Shown: positions 10,230 through 21,766 of the stretch, piece after piece | Position numbering within the stretch: the first letter of the stretch is position 1 | Layout: each line of letters opens with the position of its first letter | Origin: Craspedostauros australis | Lineage: Eukaryota; Bacillariophyta; Bacillariophyceae; Mastogloiales; Achnanthaceae | NCBI GenBank assembly: GCA_026770025.1 | Contig: JAMXDE010000012.1 | Coordinates: 248,001-312,000, forward strand | Length of the DNA stretch: 64,000 nt | Direction of reading: 5' to 3' | Notes under the pieces: model-generated | Told to the model about the DNA's origin: nothing | The model's input: only the letters and a program-made list of their open reading frames with translations | The model's database searches: none | Translations under genes and position numbers: made by a program

Positions 10230-11808
10230 CCTGCCGTTGATTCGCTGCCGTTGTTGGGGCTGGTCGATCGATGGCGGCACAACACTAGTCAGAGGACTCG
10301 TTGCGGTGGCAGAGTATCGGTGCGAGTACCAATAAGTCGCAGTGCACTCGTCCGATTATATGTACCGAGCAGAGCAATGCAGTCAATCAACTTGATCAGA
10401 CCGAAACCCCAAATGACGGATGCCTTTGTTTGGTCAACTGCGGAAGATGTTGCTTTCAGAGAGCGGTGGCGATTTGTGATGATTCGTGATGTGTCTGCAC
10501 TCGCCCAGTTCAGCGCCTGCAACTTGATCGATGGAGTGCTGACGCCTTTCTTCTCACGTTTCTCCAAATGTGTCTTGTGGTCTCTTCTCCCGTTTCTCTG
10601 CAATGCGAAACACAACAGAACCAAACCGAACCGGATCCAAGGAAAGAGAGAGAGAAGTTCTGGCGCTTCTTCACCTCCTTGAGATGACCCTTTTGGCGCT
10701 TTCAGCTTCACCGCCATCAACGGTTCCCAAACTCTGCCCCTCTCGGAAAATCGTTGCCTTTTGGATGAAATGCCAAACAGAGCCTGGACACTCCACCATG
10801 CAGATAAGTAAGGGTGCTTGGAGATGTCAATCAATCACTTGATGGACGCGTGGGTCGGCACGACGGAAGATGCCGATGTTGTGTGCAGTAATAGTAGAGT
10901 ATGGTGCAGTAATGCACTCGCTTGGTGGATGGACCCCTCCTCTCTCCTGGCGACTATAGTATGCTCCTTCTGGGTTCTCCGTGCAGCTGCAACTGCATCA
11001 TCGCGTGGTCATCGTCGACAAATTTCAGTTCGAATTTCAAAATGCACCCATCACCATCCAGAGATGCGCCTCCCATTTGTTGGATGGAGCTTGCCCGGCT
11101 GGCGTCGTTGATTCGTGTCCCGCACGAGTCAGACAGTACGCATGAACCAATCACATTCGTCTAAATCAGCACAACGTCAAGCCAGACTCACAAACCACAT
11201 GGCATGCGATGTCACACTGTTGCTGGTGAATTGTCCAGTCCACATACGCCAAATTCACAACGGAAGCGGACACGCTCGTGTTATCTGCGCTGTCCACGTT
11301 ACGGCAGATCACGAGGCAACACCACGAGAACGAAGAGAAGCGCAGTGTTGAACGCGCAGAACTGCGCAGCTGCAGCCCAAGCTGCGAGCGAGGGTCAAGT
11401 ATTCCAGAGGAGAATGTAGTGGAGCAGTTGTACTAATTGGTATTCCATGTATACGTAATGTTAATCGATGTATGAAAGTATGGAACAGAGAATATAGTGA
11501 AGTGGAGTAGAGGAGTGCTGAATACTGAAAGCCGAGTATTCAGCGATCGGTGCATGGCCGCCTGCTACGCAGGCAAATGTTCGTTGTGCGTGGACGACGT
11601 TCGCAACTCCTTGCGTTGCCGACGCTCATGTTCATGTTCATGGTCGTGCTGATGTGTTGGTCGTGTTTCTTTTTGTTTGTTTTTTCTGATGCTACTTGTT
11701 GCTGATGTCGTTGTAGGCTGTTGCTTCTTGACCGCTTGACAAGGTCGTGCGTCTCAATTGGCGCAAGAGGCTCTGGGTGAAACGAATTGAACGATGACAG
11801 CAGGCGCC
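10230..11808. other. Intergenic region between two minus-strand genes
   Basis: No supported gene. A frame at 10289-10834 (minus) lies directly upstream of the coiled-coil gene but resembles no family and is more likely leader or promoter. The stretch 11600-11750 is T/G-rich and may include the 3' untranslated end of the Myb gene. Confidence 0.45.
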
Positions 11809-14077
11809 CTATTCGAGGCCTGGCAGAGTGGAGGTGCTTTCGTTCGTGTCCAGGAGAGTTGACACGAAGTCCTGCTCCTCCATTGGGCTGTCGAAGACGC
11901 GCAGGTGTTCATCGATGGAAGTGGCGCTGGCAGACGTGGGGAGGCCAAGCTTCGCTGCATCTGCGAATTCCGAAACGCCATCATCTTCAAAGAGGGATGG
12001 CAGTGGGGGCACCACAACGTCGCCACCAGGCGCGGCTGCTTCCAACGTGCCCAGTTGCAGGTTGTTTGTGGACGTCGATGGTTCGAGGTTGGTGTGCGAG
12101 GCGCTGCTGACCACTGCTGGCTGGATTCGCGACTCGACGCCATCGAGTGGTGCGCCGGCTGAGAACGAACTTTGGGTTTGGATCGGCGACGGGGCAGGAG
12201 CATGGGTCGGTGCCGCATGGCCCGCAATGTGCATATGCCCAACCGCGGTTGGGGCTGGCGCATGGGAATACTCTGGCTGAACTTGTGGTGGGAGTGGCGT
12301 TGGGACAGAAGGCGGTGCTGACACTGCCGGGGTTGGGAGCTGATGATGCTGGTGCCGAGCTGGTGACGGCGGGACGGGCACGGGCGCAGGGACCGGTGCG
12401 GGCTGGTAGGTCTCGTGGATGTCGCCTGTGTCAGTCAACCAATCCAGTGATCCGGCAACGTCGAGAAGATCATCTACATCGGAACCCTTCGCGTACCAAG
12501 ATGGTGTGTCCTTGGCATCCGTCCAGGATGTGTACATCGCAAGCTCGGTGACACCGGTTGGGGACACTTCGCCTCCCATGGTGGATGGGGATGGCGTTGG
12601 ATGGTCCGATGGCAACGTGATGGGGTTAGCACCAGCCTGTCTCGCAACATCGCTGACCTGTGGCTCCATGGGAACTGGTGGCATTGGAGTCAAGAAACGG
12701 AAACTGCGAAGAGTGGACCAAGCATGAGTTTGAATGCCAGTTCGATGCCAGCATCCGTGAGGTGTTGTGTTCGGATGCGATCATCAAATCAACGATGGTC
12801 AAGAAGACAAGGAGCAAGCGAAGAATGTCCGGTAGAGTTCGCCCGACGTGATGACAAGATGGAGTGAATGCGTCATTGCGTTAGTGAGGATGTGATTGCA
12901 GATGTGTGTAGGTGTCCATGCATGAATGCGTGCATGCTTGTTAACTTGAACGAGCCTCACACACGATGATGCAAGGAACGATGGCTGGAGACCCCACAAG
13001 AGAAAGAATGTATGTGACGCATCGTGGATTGTGCAGGAACCCCACCACAGGAAAGAACAAAAAAGAACAAAGCAGCAGAACAAGAAACAAGAAGTATGGT
13101 ACGTACAGGGAATCCTCCAAGGCAGGTCCGGAGATCGTGCCTTGAGCGGTCGTGATGGACGGGACGCACGGCGCGCTGATGGTGGCGGCGTGCGCGGGAT
13201 GGGCCCCGGATGGTGAGAGCACGAATGGTGACAGCGCTGGAGCAACAGCTGGGAGTGGTGCGGTGGGATTCTGGATGCCGCGTGATGACTGCTCCGCCAT
13301 GGCCCGCTTTCCTTGACGGTGGGCGGACGAGACGACCGACTGGATCGCCTTGCGCTTCGTTCCAGATGTTTGGCGGCGTCTCTTCGTGGTTTGGGCGGTT
13401 GATGCGTTGACGATGGGAACCGCTGCGCCTCCTCGCGCGTCCATGGCGACGTCTCCCTCCTCCCCGTTCTGCCGTGCCTTGGCGAGCTTCTGGAAGTACT
13501 TCTGGGCGTGCGTGCGGATTTGCACGACGGTCCTGGACTTGATGAGGCAGGCAATCTTCTTCCAACCCTTGCCGTACTTGTCCAGACCCTGCAAGAAGAG
13601 GCGGTGCTCGTCAGCGGTCCACCTTCCGGTGTTTTCTCCTTGAGAACCCTGACCAGAGTTCTGCGCGGAGGCGGCGGTGGCCATGGTGACCGTTGGTGAA
13701 GACTTCTTTTTCTTGCTCTTGGATTTGGTGGTCGTGGTTTTGGTATTGGTGGGCGTGGGTGGTTGCATCGCGGCTGGGACGACAGCCACGGCTTGGGCAG
13801 CTTGGAGTTGCGGGGTCCTCAGCATGGCGGTCTGCGGGTGAGCTGCTGAGGCTGCTGCTGGCGCCAAATGAGTTGGCATTCCCATCGCGGTCGTCTTGTG
13901 AACGATGGCTTTGGGAGATGCGGGCGGCACAGCAGCAGCGGGTGCGGCGAGAGTGACATTGGCCACAGGGTTGGGAACGGAAGAGCTGATGGTGGTGATG
14001 GGGACAGAGACAGCGGAGGCGGCTGCGGTGGTGGCGAGGTTGGGCTCCAGTGCGGTTGGGTGGTTGGCGGTTGACAT
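11809..14077 (-). CDS. SHAQKYF-class (THAQKYF) single-Myb transcription factor
   Basis: Two exons: 14077-13107 and 12703-11809, with a 403-nt intron (donor GTACGT, acceptor GCAG after a T-rich tract), giving 621 residues. Exon 1 ends with two bases of a codon and exon 2 supplies one, so the frame is kept; the exon 2 frame has no ATG of its own near its start. The Myb repeat at about residues 150-197 reads [19 protein letters not shown]...[12 protein letters not shown]...THAQKYF, with its three spaced aromatic residues. This class of plants, slime moulds and stramenopiles binds DNA through one repeat. Before it lies a Lys-rich NLS-like run ([10 protein letters not shown]); after it is a second basic block ([12 protein letters not shown]). 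The rest is Ala/Pro/Thr-rich, and the C-terminus is acidic with [15 protein letters not shown], which may be an activation region. Confidence 0.85.
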
Positions 14078-16883
14078 GTTGGAATGGATGGGGATTGAAT
14101 GAACTCGCGATTGGTCAGTTGCTTGATTGTTTGTTGATTGGTTTGGATGGCGCAAGAAGTTGGTAGTGATGGGGTTCTTGTTGTGTGGTTTGTTCTTGCG
14201 ATCGCTGTTGTGTTCGTTGGTTGGCTGGTTGCGTTGTGTTGGTTGCGTTGGTTGGTGGGTCTCTGTCCGTCAAATTGTGTGCTTCTCGTTCGTCTGTGTG
14301 GATGTGTAACTCTGTTTGCCGTTGTTGTGGTGGAAGGTTTCGGTTTGTCGAGGAGCGATGGATGGAGCGTCCCAGGATGGTATGATGCACGGTGCATGAG
14401 TGAGCCAGAGGCATTTGTATGTGTTAGTTGATGCGCTCTGTTGCTATGGAGTAGCGGGGTTCGAGAGCAGAATGGAACGAGCACCAAGACAGAGCAAGAC
14501 AACACGCAAACGCGTGATGGAGGCGTCCGCCGTTGCATTTGGCGCTTTTCTTGGTCTCTGTGTTGCCATTCGTAGTGTCAGAGCAAGCACCCCCTCCACA
14601 GGACGAGACGTCACGAAAGGAACGGGGGACATCATCTTGATCGTTGCGAGTCGGTATACTCTGCGTATCGCTGTCATGGAGACGATGCGTACAGCGCAGC
14701 GACGGCGAAACCGACGTTCGCAAACGGCCTCTTGGCCATGGTCATCCTTACCTTGCAAAACAACTGAGCACATCAACAAGGAAGGCGCAAAAAGAGGAGC
14801 AAAGCAGCAGAAGAGAGACGCTCCAACAAGGAACACCACACAACAACCGACACCGCGCAACGCAAACGCAAACGCCGCACCACACACCACACACAACAAA
14901 AAGAAGGCAAAGCCAAAAGAGAGCAGATGCTGAAACCAGCGTGCAAACCGTTCACACACGCAAGAGACACGCGGAGCTCGTGCCTGTCGCTCCTCGGGCA
15001 CAGACACGCAAGGGAGGCACACAGACAGACAGCGATGCTGGTGGTGTCTTGGCAGTAGTCGGCAGGTACACAAGCCTGCGCGCAGGACGCGGAGTCACTG
15101 TCTTCTGTTGGTCAGCGCGAGGTTCGTATTTTCTCCCCAGCGTTAGACAGCAATGCTCGCATTGTCAGCAACGAAGAATGGCTTTTTCAGGTCCACCAAT
15201 GGGATAGGAGGAACACCGCGAAGTCCCAGATGACACGCAGCTGTCTTGGGGCGATTCAATCGAACAGTTATCTTACTTAACGACTTCAACACCGTGTTTC
15301 ATCATTCATAAGCAAAATAAGGGTTCCGAATACAGCCGTTCGCATCCCATCGACACCTTCGCTTCTTTTTCTGGGTTGACAAAAGTTGAGACTCATTCTT
15401 TCCCACGAACCGGCGAGTCGTGTAACGGGTCAACAGGCGACGTTTGCGGAGTTGCCCAAAGCGCTGCTGCAGCGCGCGGGAGGCAACGGTCGTCTCTCCT
15501 CACTTCGCTTGTTTGTGTTCCTTGTTTCGCTTGATTCCAAGAACAAACAAGAGAGGACGAACAATCGAACACTCGCGAATCTGACGTCCCCTCACATTTG
15601 GAGGTGTTCTGGATGACGTGCGGCAAGTTGCGGAGGCATTGGGGAGAGCTGTGCTGTCCCATCCTCTCTTTGCGTGTGTCTCTGTGCAAGCTTGTCGGCA
15701 ATGGCAATGGCAATCCTCTTTCGCTGTCCGTTTCTCTGCAAGAGCAAGAAAGCATCAGAGGATGCCATCGTTGTTCATGGTGGGTCCACATGATTCACAG
15801 TTCGCGACCTCCACACGCAAAACGGCAGCACAAAGGAAAGTGGAGGTGATGCCGACCGCGATGATGGCCACAACGACGACGATGGCGATGACGATGACGA
15901 CAGCAACAGCGGTCATCGCCATGTGACGATGACAAAAGGGGTTTGGCCATTGATACAAGCCAAAGTTCTTGACGCTGTTCTGGAAGCACGCCACTGCCTT
16001 GACACATGCCATCTGCCAATGATGGTTTCCCTGTAGTTTTCGGTGTCGTCGGAGGCAGTTCGATGTCGGATTGATGTTTGCCTCCATGTCTCAAACAAAC
16101 CGAGAAAGGACACAAGAAAGGAAGAGTGAAGAAAGGAGGAGAGATGGCGAATTTCCAATTCATCCTCTTTTTTGGTGGAGGAGAAATGTGAACCAGATTT
16201 TGTGCACCAAGACGCTGATGAGACACGGATGCGTTATGTGTGGCTGTCTGCCAACGGCACACTGCGTGTTGTTGTTGTTGTTGTTTTTGTTGTTGTTCGC
16301 TCACCACCGTGTCTCCGGGTCCAGCGACACGGGTGTTATCTCTGTTGAAGCTCAAATCCAACGGCCCTCTTCTCCCGTGCCCACAGAACCAATCCTCATT
16401 TGACGAAGGCCACATCAGCCATGGCTGTTGATGTACAAAGAGTGACGCTTGGATCCTTACTCATAGTAGTACGACCGACGATCTATCGCACCTCGCAACA
16501 AGTACCTATTCCTCTGTCTTCATTGCGCCATCCGCTATCCAACCAACAATACAAGAGCACCACACACAGCACGTCACATCACGTCACACTCACGTCCCCA
16601 CACATCAAGAGGCGGGTGGAGAGCTCCTGTGGTGTCTTGGCACTCGTGTGTGGCGGTGTAGTCGTATCTGTGTATCTGTGTGTGTCTGTGTGTATCTGTG
16701 TGTGTCCTCGTGCTTGTGTTGACCCGGAAGCCTCATCTTGGGCAGTTGCAACAACGACTTGGCGCTCCTGGTGGTTCTCATAAATACGCAGAGGAGCGCA
16801 TTGGTCGCACATCCATCAATCAGTCAATCAGCCAACTTGCCAAACAGTCAACCAACCAATCGACCAAGCAAGAAGGCACAACC
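14078..16883. other. Divergent intergenic region between the Myb and OB-fold genes
   Basis: About 2.8 kb with no supported gene. It holds T/G-rich GTTGGTTGG-like repeats next to the Myb start (14100-14260, likely its leader), a GACGATG repeat (15860-15930), a GTT repeat (16268-16297) and a GTGTATCTGTGT repeat (16655-16715). The frames found here come from these repeats. Confidence 0.5.
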
Positions 16884-18894
16884 ATGGCAATGGCAATGGC
16901 CGCAAGCTCCGTCTCGTCGGGATCCCGCGGCACCGGTGGCAGCGACTCGCCGGTGCCGATCGAAAGCGTCAACATCAGCGTCAACGTCGATCACGAATCA
17001 CAGGGCACCCTCCTGCGCAGAGCGACCTACGTGCGCATTGCTGATCTCGTGGCGGTCTACAACATCGACAATGCCAGGTTGGACAAGGAATGGAAGAGGG
17101 TCAAAGCCATTCAGGATGCCGCGGATGGAAACGCCAGCGTCGGCAGTGCTGGTGAGCAGATCAAGAACTCCCCTGCGGTGGGATCGGCGGAGGCCGAACT
17201 GGACGGTCCTGGCAACACCAATGACAGCAACAATGACACTGGCAATGACAATGACAATAACAACACCAACCGTGATCACAACAACGAGCATGGCAACGAG
17301 CGTGATCACGACAAAGCCCATGCGCCGCGGATAAAACGACTGCGACCGCCATCACAAGGTTTCAATCTCTGCGTGTAAGTGCCACCCTTGTGCGTCTCCT
17401 TTGCAGGCGGCTCTCATAATGTCGCTTGCTTCTCGTTTTTCGCCCCGTCTTTGCTGCATTTCATCTTCGTGCATCATCCAGAGGTCTCATCTCAGTGCCC
17501 GTGTCAGTGCCACCCTCACACTTGGCTCTCCTCTGCTCCATCACAAACGATTGCACCATGCTTTACATTACCCCATACAACAACCATCTGGGTTCCTCTT
17601 CTTCCTAATCATCTATCCTTTTTCGGACTGGTCGTGTGGTTCATTCTGTCCGGGCAAACAACCATACCTACTCTGCTCCATTACAACATTGCGTAACAGC
17701 AAGGTGGGAAGCATGAACATTGTGGCGGACAAAGCACGCGTCGATGGCACGCGCATCAAACTCGCCGAAGTGCAGATTGGTGACGAAACCGGAATCGCGT
17801 CGCTGCGAGCGCGAGACGGACAGATTGAGCTATTGGAGGAGGTCGCGTCCAGATCGGGCGCCGTTGTCATTCGCAACTGCACCATCGAGCTATTCAGAGG
17901 CAAATTCATTCGGCTGGCTGTCACCAAATGGGGCAAGATGAGGGCGTTCCCCGACGGCATAACCAGCACCCCCATCCCACCCTCGACCATGAACTTCGAT
18001 CGTGATTACTCGAAGCTCAATCTCGTCGCTGTCGTGCGCAAGCAACCTCCCAATCAGCAGCTGCTGCCTGATGCGAATGATCCATACCACATGACCGCGG
18101 ATGGCCAGGGTCAGCAGTCATCCGCCTTGCGACTCGCCGTGCCAGGGCCTGGTGGCAGGGGCGGCAGAAGAGGCGGTAGACGGGAGGAGGACAGATTCCA
18201 AGGGCGTATCAAGCCCGCGGGAGGTGGCGGCGGTCGCGGTGGCCATGGTCTGAAGCATGGCGGTGGGCGCAAACACAAATCCGGTCGTGGCCACGGACAC
18301 GGACACGGCCATGGTCAGATGCATCAGATGCGGCACGGCCATATGGGTGACAGAGATGGTGGCAGTATCGTGGGTGGAGGAGGCGGAGACGAGGCGAGCA
18401 CCTCCAACTCGTCGCAACGAACAAACGCGACTGCCAACAACGTCGTGCTGCCGTATTCGGTCGGCGTCATCGGCGGTCCCCCCATCCCACAACCGTCAGC
18501 GTTCCATCAGATGATGCACGGTTTCGGCTCCCCCAACATCCTCGGTGGCATGGATTCAGCGGCGCCAGCGCCCTTCATGTTTGCATTCAACCCGCTCCAA
18601 TCCGCCGTCCACGCGCATGCTCAAGCTCAGGCACAAGCCCGCGCCCATGCGCAAGCGGTCAACCCCAACGGCCCCGGCGGGCAGCATCCGCAGCATGCTC
18701 AGATGGGTGGACAACAGCAGGCACACCAGGGAATGTACGTGCCAACGCCCACGCAGCAGCATCAACAACATCAACACCAGCTTGCCATGCGCCAGCAATT
18801 CGAAATGCAATTGGGATTCCAACATCAAATGTACCAGGAGCAGCAACAGCAACAACAACAGCAACAACAGCACCACCATCATGAACAGCATTGA
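16884..18894 (+). CDS. OB-fold single-strand nucleic-acid-binding protein with RGG/GH-rich and Gln-rich tail
   Basis: Two exons: 16884-17374 and 17700-18894, with an intron of 325 nt (donor GTAAGT, acceptor AACAG), giving 561 residues. The start has a strong context (ACCATGG). The junction codon GT|C restores the core FNLCVKVGSMNIVADKARVDG (residue about 160 on). It is followed by KLAEVQIGDETGIASLRARD, VVIRNCTIELFRGKFIRLAV and TKWGKM. This is the OB fold of the SOSS-B/hSSB and plant At4g28440-like family, which binds single-stranded DNA or RNA. Before it lies an Asn/Asp-rich linker with a basic PRIKRLRPPSQG. After it come Gly-Arg repeats (GGRGGRRGGRREE), a Gly-His repeat (GHGHGHGHG), Gln/Ala-rich sequence and a final Gln-His tract. 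The tail suggests RNA binding or condensate formation; the exact role is unknown. Confidence 0.82.
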
Positions 18895-20170
18895 TCCAAG
18901 AAACAGATGGATCGTGTTTGATTGGATGCAGCGATAACAGCAACAATCAACCGCCCGCTGAGCATGCCGCTGCGCCTGTAGACGTCCGACGTGGGAAGAA
19001 CCTGACGACCATTACGAGAGTATGCACTACCAGTACTCCATCATGATGATCGTGTTATGGAGAAGGAGGAGAGAGAGGGTGTCGATGGGCATGCGTGTGT
19101 TTGCCCGGACGCACAACGACCCCTTCGCAACACTCACTCGTCAGCCGTCAGCTGTCTTCCTTCAGCCGTCAGCAATAGAAGGTATAACATGCTCTGCAAC
19201 GCGAAATGCAATGCCACCACAGGGTCCGAAAACTACAGACGTGTGCGTAACAACGAACGTAAGAAGTGATAGAGTAGATCAAGTTTAACGTTCTCAAACT
19301 GCATCGGCTGATAGCAGGGACGCGTCCCATGCCCTCTCGTGCTTGTTGTTGTCATTCCAAGACGACTTGGTTCACTCCCATCACGCGTCATGAATGTGTC
19401 TGTCTTTGCATCGCATTGCAATGATCGCTGCACAACATGAGAGCGCACAACACATGTTCGATTCGGTTTATTCGGGTGTGACTAATGTTTGTGACTAATG
19501 CTACAATGTATCTTTTCTCTTTGGAGCGTATTCATCATCGTTGTGGATGATGTACACCGAACGTTCAAATTGTGTGTTGTGCGTGTGTGTGAGAGAGAGA
19601 GAGAGAAGATAGTCGTCGGTACGCAGCGCTGCCTGGTAGGTTCGCGCGCGTTCATGAGGATTATTGCATCAAATGCATGATGTGAAGGTGTACGAGGAGA
19701 GTGGTCTTCCTGCTCGCGCATTGATGCATTGATTGGATTTGGTATTTGGATGTTGGGTCGCGACATGATGTGCATTGTGCCATCGGCATGGTATCAACAA
19801 ATGCACACCATGCACATTGCGACCTATGCACACACCCGGATGGTGTATTCGTATGGCCATACACGATTATGGCCAGCGCAGTTGATATGCTGCTGCTTCC
19901 TAATGTCGTCATCGAATTCATTCAAGAGGAGAGAGAGTTGAGAGCTGACAGCTGAAAGAAGGACGAAGTGTGATCATCGACATGTGCCGACGCCATCTTT
20001 GGTTTGTGTGGTGTTGTGATGGATGCGCTGCGCTGCGTCGCGTTGTTGGGTTAAGAGGAAAGAAGAGGCTTGATGAATTGGATTTGCCTTCGTGCACACG
20101 TGCGTGCATGCATGCATGTATGCATGGTATGATTGATCCATTCGCGTGATAGCCTTCCACGTCTCTTACT
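18895..20170. other. Convergent intergenic region
   Basis: No gene supported between the 3' ends of the OB-fold gene (plus) and the next minus-strand gene. It contains a GA run at 19590-19606 and a GCATGCATGCATG repeat at about 20102-20125. Confidence 0.5.
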
Positions 20171-21679
20171 CTAGGCCGTCGCCTCAGTGTCATGGCGTTC
20201 ATCCTCGCTGGTGTTTCCTGCGTTGGTGGAAGCAGCGGCCTTCTTGCAGACGGAGACGTCGTTGCCATTCTTCTGGCTTCTCTTCACCAGCAGCTCACGT
20301 GCCGCCCTGAAGTCGACGGACGACTTGTCCTCATCGACGACGTAGTCCTTGCGGAATGGCGCTGCTGGCTGCGCGGAGGAGGACGATGGTGGCCCAGTGC
20401 GCGTCTCCGCCTCGTGATGGCGTGGACGAGATCTTCTCGGCATGCCACTGACATGCTCAGTATGAGCATGCGGGGAGGAGGCACCAGCGAGGCTGGCGGG
20501 CATCGCACGTGGGCTTGGTGCGTATCTGCGACCCGACGGTGGAGGGAGGAGACCTCGCTTGACCGGGGTAGTCACCGTCGAGGCTGCAGCGTCGGCGGCA
20601 TGGCGCTCCCTCTTCTGCGCGGCCAGCATGAGGTTGCGGGCGGATCGCTCGCGGAAGCGGCTCTTCGCGCGCATCTTGGCATCCTCGCGGTTTGCACCGC
20701 GCAGATCGAGCACGTCGCTGTGGGCCTTCATGGGAGCGGGGATGACGGCAGATGCCGCGGACGCCTTCTTCGCGAAGGCATTCTTGAGCCAATCCTTCTT
20801 GTCCGAAACGGAGAGGGTGGAGGAGGTATCATCGAGGACGATCTCGCTGCGCGCTTCGTCGTCATCACGGCCGCTTGCTCTGGCGGAGAACGTCGGGACG
20901 CCGATCTCGCTCTGGGCGTATCGCTTGGCGCCCGGCACAGATCGCAGGCCGAATGGATTGGCGTCGGCATCTCCGTCCTTGAAGGCGTTCTTGAGCCAGT
21001 CCTTTCTGCCCGTGACGGCGCCCTTCGAGATGTTGGCCTCTTCGATGACGACTCCCTCGAGGTCCTTCTCGAACTGACGGGACTTGGCGATCACGTTGCG
21101 TCCTCTGCGGACGTGACGCAGCTTCTTCGTGGAGGTTGGGTCGTCGGCGAGCCACTGGGAGAGCTTCTTGACGGAGGCGTAGCCGCTGTCCGTCGCCTCC
21201 ACGTCTTCCTTCTTGATCTTGGGCTTGACGCGGAGGGGGGTGAAGTACTTCTTGGCTCCTGATTCAGTGGCCCCGCTGCGGTCGACCATGCGTTGGAGGA
21301 GTTTGCTTGCGGATGAAGACATGATGTCCTTGCGCTGTTGTGAACGTGCCGATTGCGGTGTGCGCAATGTCTGCTTCTCTTTGCTCTCAATGTCGCCGCT
21401 GCCGCCGCCGCTGCTGGTTCGAGATGGTGAAGATGCCGTGAACTGCGATTGTTGGTATCGCGAGAATGATGTTCTTGCGTTCTTCGGCTTCTTGCTCATT
21501 GGTCCCTGCTTCTCGGGCATGCCATTCTCGGCATTCTCGTTGTTCTCGAATGAGACCTCATCGTCACGTGGGTGGAAGCGACCTGATTCCCTCTTGGAAA
21601 CGAGAGGGGATCCCATGCCGTGCGGGTGGTCGTTGTCCATCGCATCATGGAGTACGCGGTGCAGAGTGTCAGCGACCAT
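20171..21679 (-). CDS. Unknown protein with two KKDWLKNAF-type repeats
   Basis: Single-exon frame of 502 residues starting MVADTLHRVLHDAMDNDHP. The N-terminal third is Ser/Lys-rich. The middle has the ordered-looking block VKKLSQWLADDPTSTKK...RRGRNVIAKSRQFEKDL (about 170-215). Two copies of a short motif follow, GRKDWLKNAFKD and DKKDWLKNAFAKK, about 70 residues apart, and then SRFRERSARNLMLAAQKRE. Near the C-terminus VDFRAARELLVKRSQKN resembles a further degenerate copy. The rest is Pro/Ser/Arg-rich and probably disordered. I recall similar QWLADDP..TKK and VIAKSR.FEKDL blocks in uncharacterised diatom proteins, but cannot verify this. Basic composition allows nucleic-acid binding. No function is assigned. 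Confidence 0.75.
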   Translation of the reverse strand: MVADTLHRVLHDAMDNDHPHGMGSPLVSKRESGRFHPRDDEVSFENNENAENGMPEKQGPMSKKPKNARTSFSRYQQSQFTASSPSRTSSGGGSGDIESKEKQTLRTPQSARSQQRKDIMSSSASKLLQRMVDRSGATESGAKKYFTPLRVKPKIKKEDVEATDSGYASVKKLSQWLADDPTSTKKLRHVRRGRNVIAKSRQFEKDLEGVVIEEANISKGAVTGRKDWLKNAFKDGDADANPFGLRSVPGAKRYAQSEIGVPTFSARASGRDDDEARSEIVLDDTSSTLSVSDKKDWLKNAFAKKASAASAVIPAPMKAHSDVLDLRGANREDAKMRAKSRFRERSARNLMLAAQKRERHAADAAASTVTTPVKRGLLPPPSGRRYAPSPRAMPASLAGASSPHAHTEHVSGMPRRSRPRHHEAETRTGPPSSSSAQPAAPFRKDYVVDEDKSSVDFRAARELLVKRSQKNGNDVSVCKKAAASTNAGNTSEDERHDTEATA

Positions 21680-21730
21680 TGTGTATGTGTCTGTCTGTGT
21701 TTGCGAGTATGCGTTGCAGTATTGTTCAGT

Positions 21731-21766
21731 GTGATGTCAGGCGTGATGTCAGGCGTGATGTCAGCT
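21731..21766. repeat. 12-bp x3 tandem repeat (GTGATGTCAGGC)
   Basis: Two perfect units and a third with its last two bases changed. They end about 50-90 bp upstream of the ATG at 21679, within the likely promoter or leader of that gene. Confidence 0.85.

Noticed and set aside
11754-12693. Downstream Pro-rich frame as a separate gene
   Set aside because: No ATG at its start and exact splice phase with the Myb exon; treated as exon 2.
14444-15073. 209-residue minus frame between the Myb and OB-fold genes
   Set aside because: Cys/Phe/Arg-rich composition from skewed sequence, no domain and no conserved partner.
15795-16415. Minus-strand frame rich in His/Arg
   Set aside because: Produced by the GACGATG repeat at 15860-15930.
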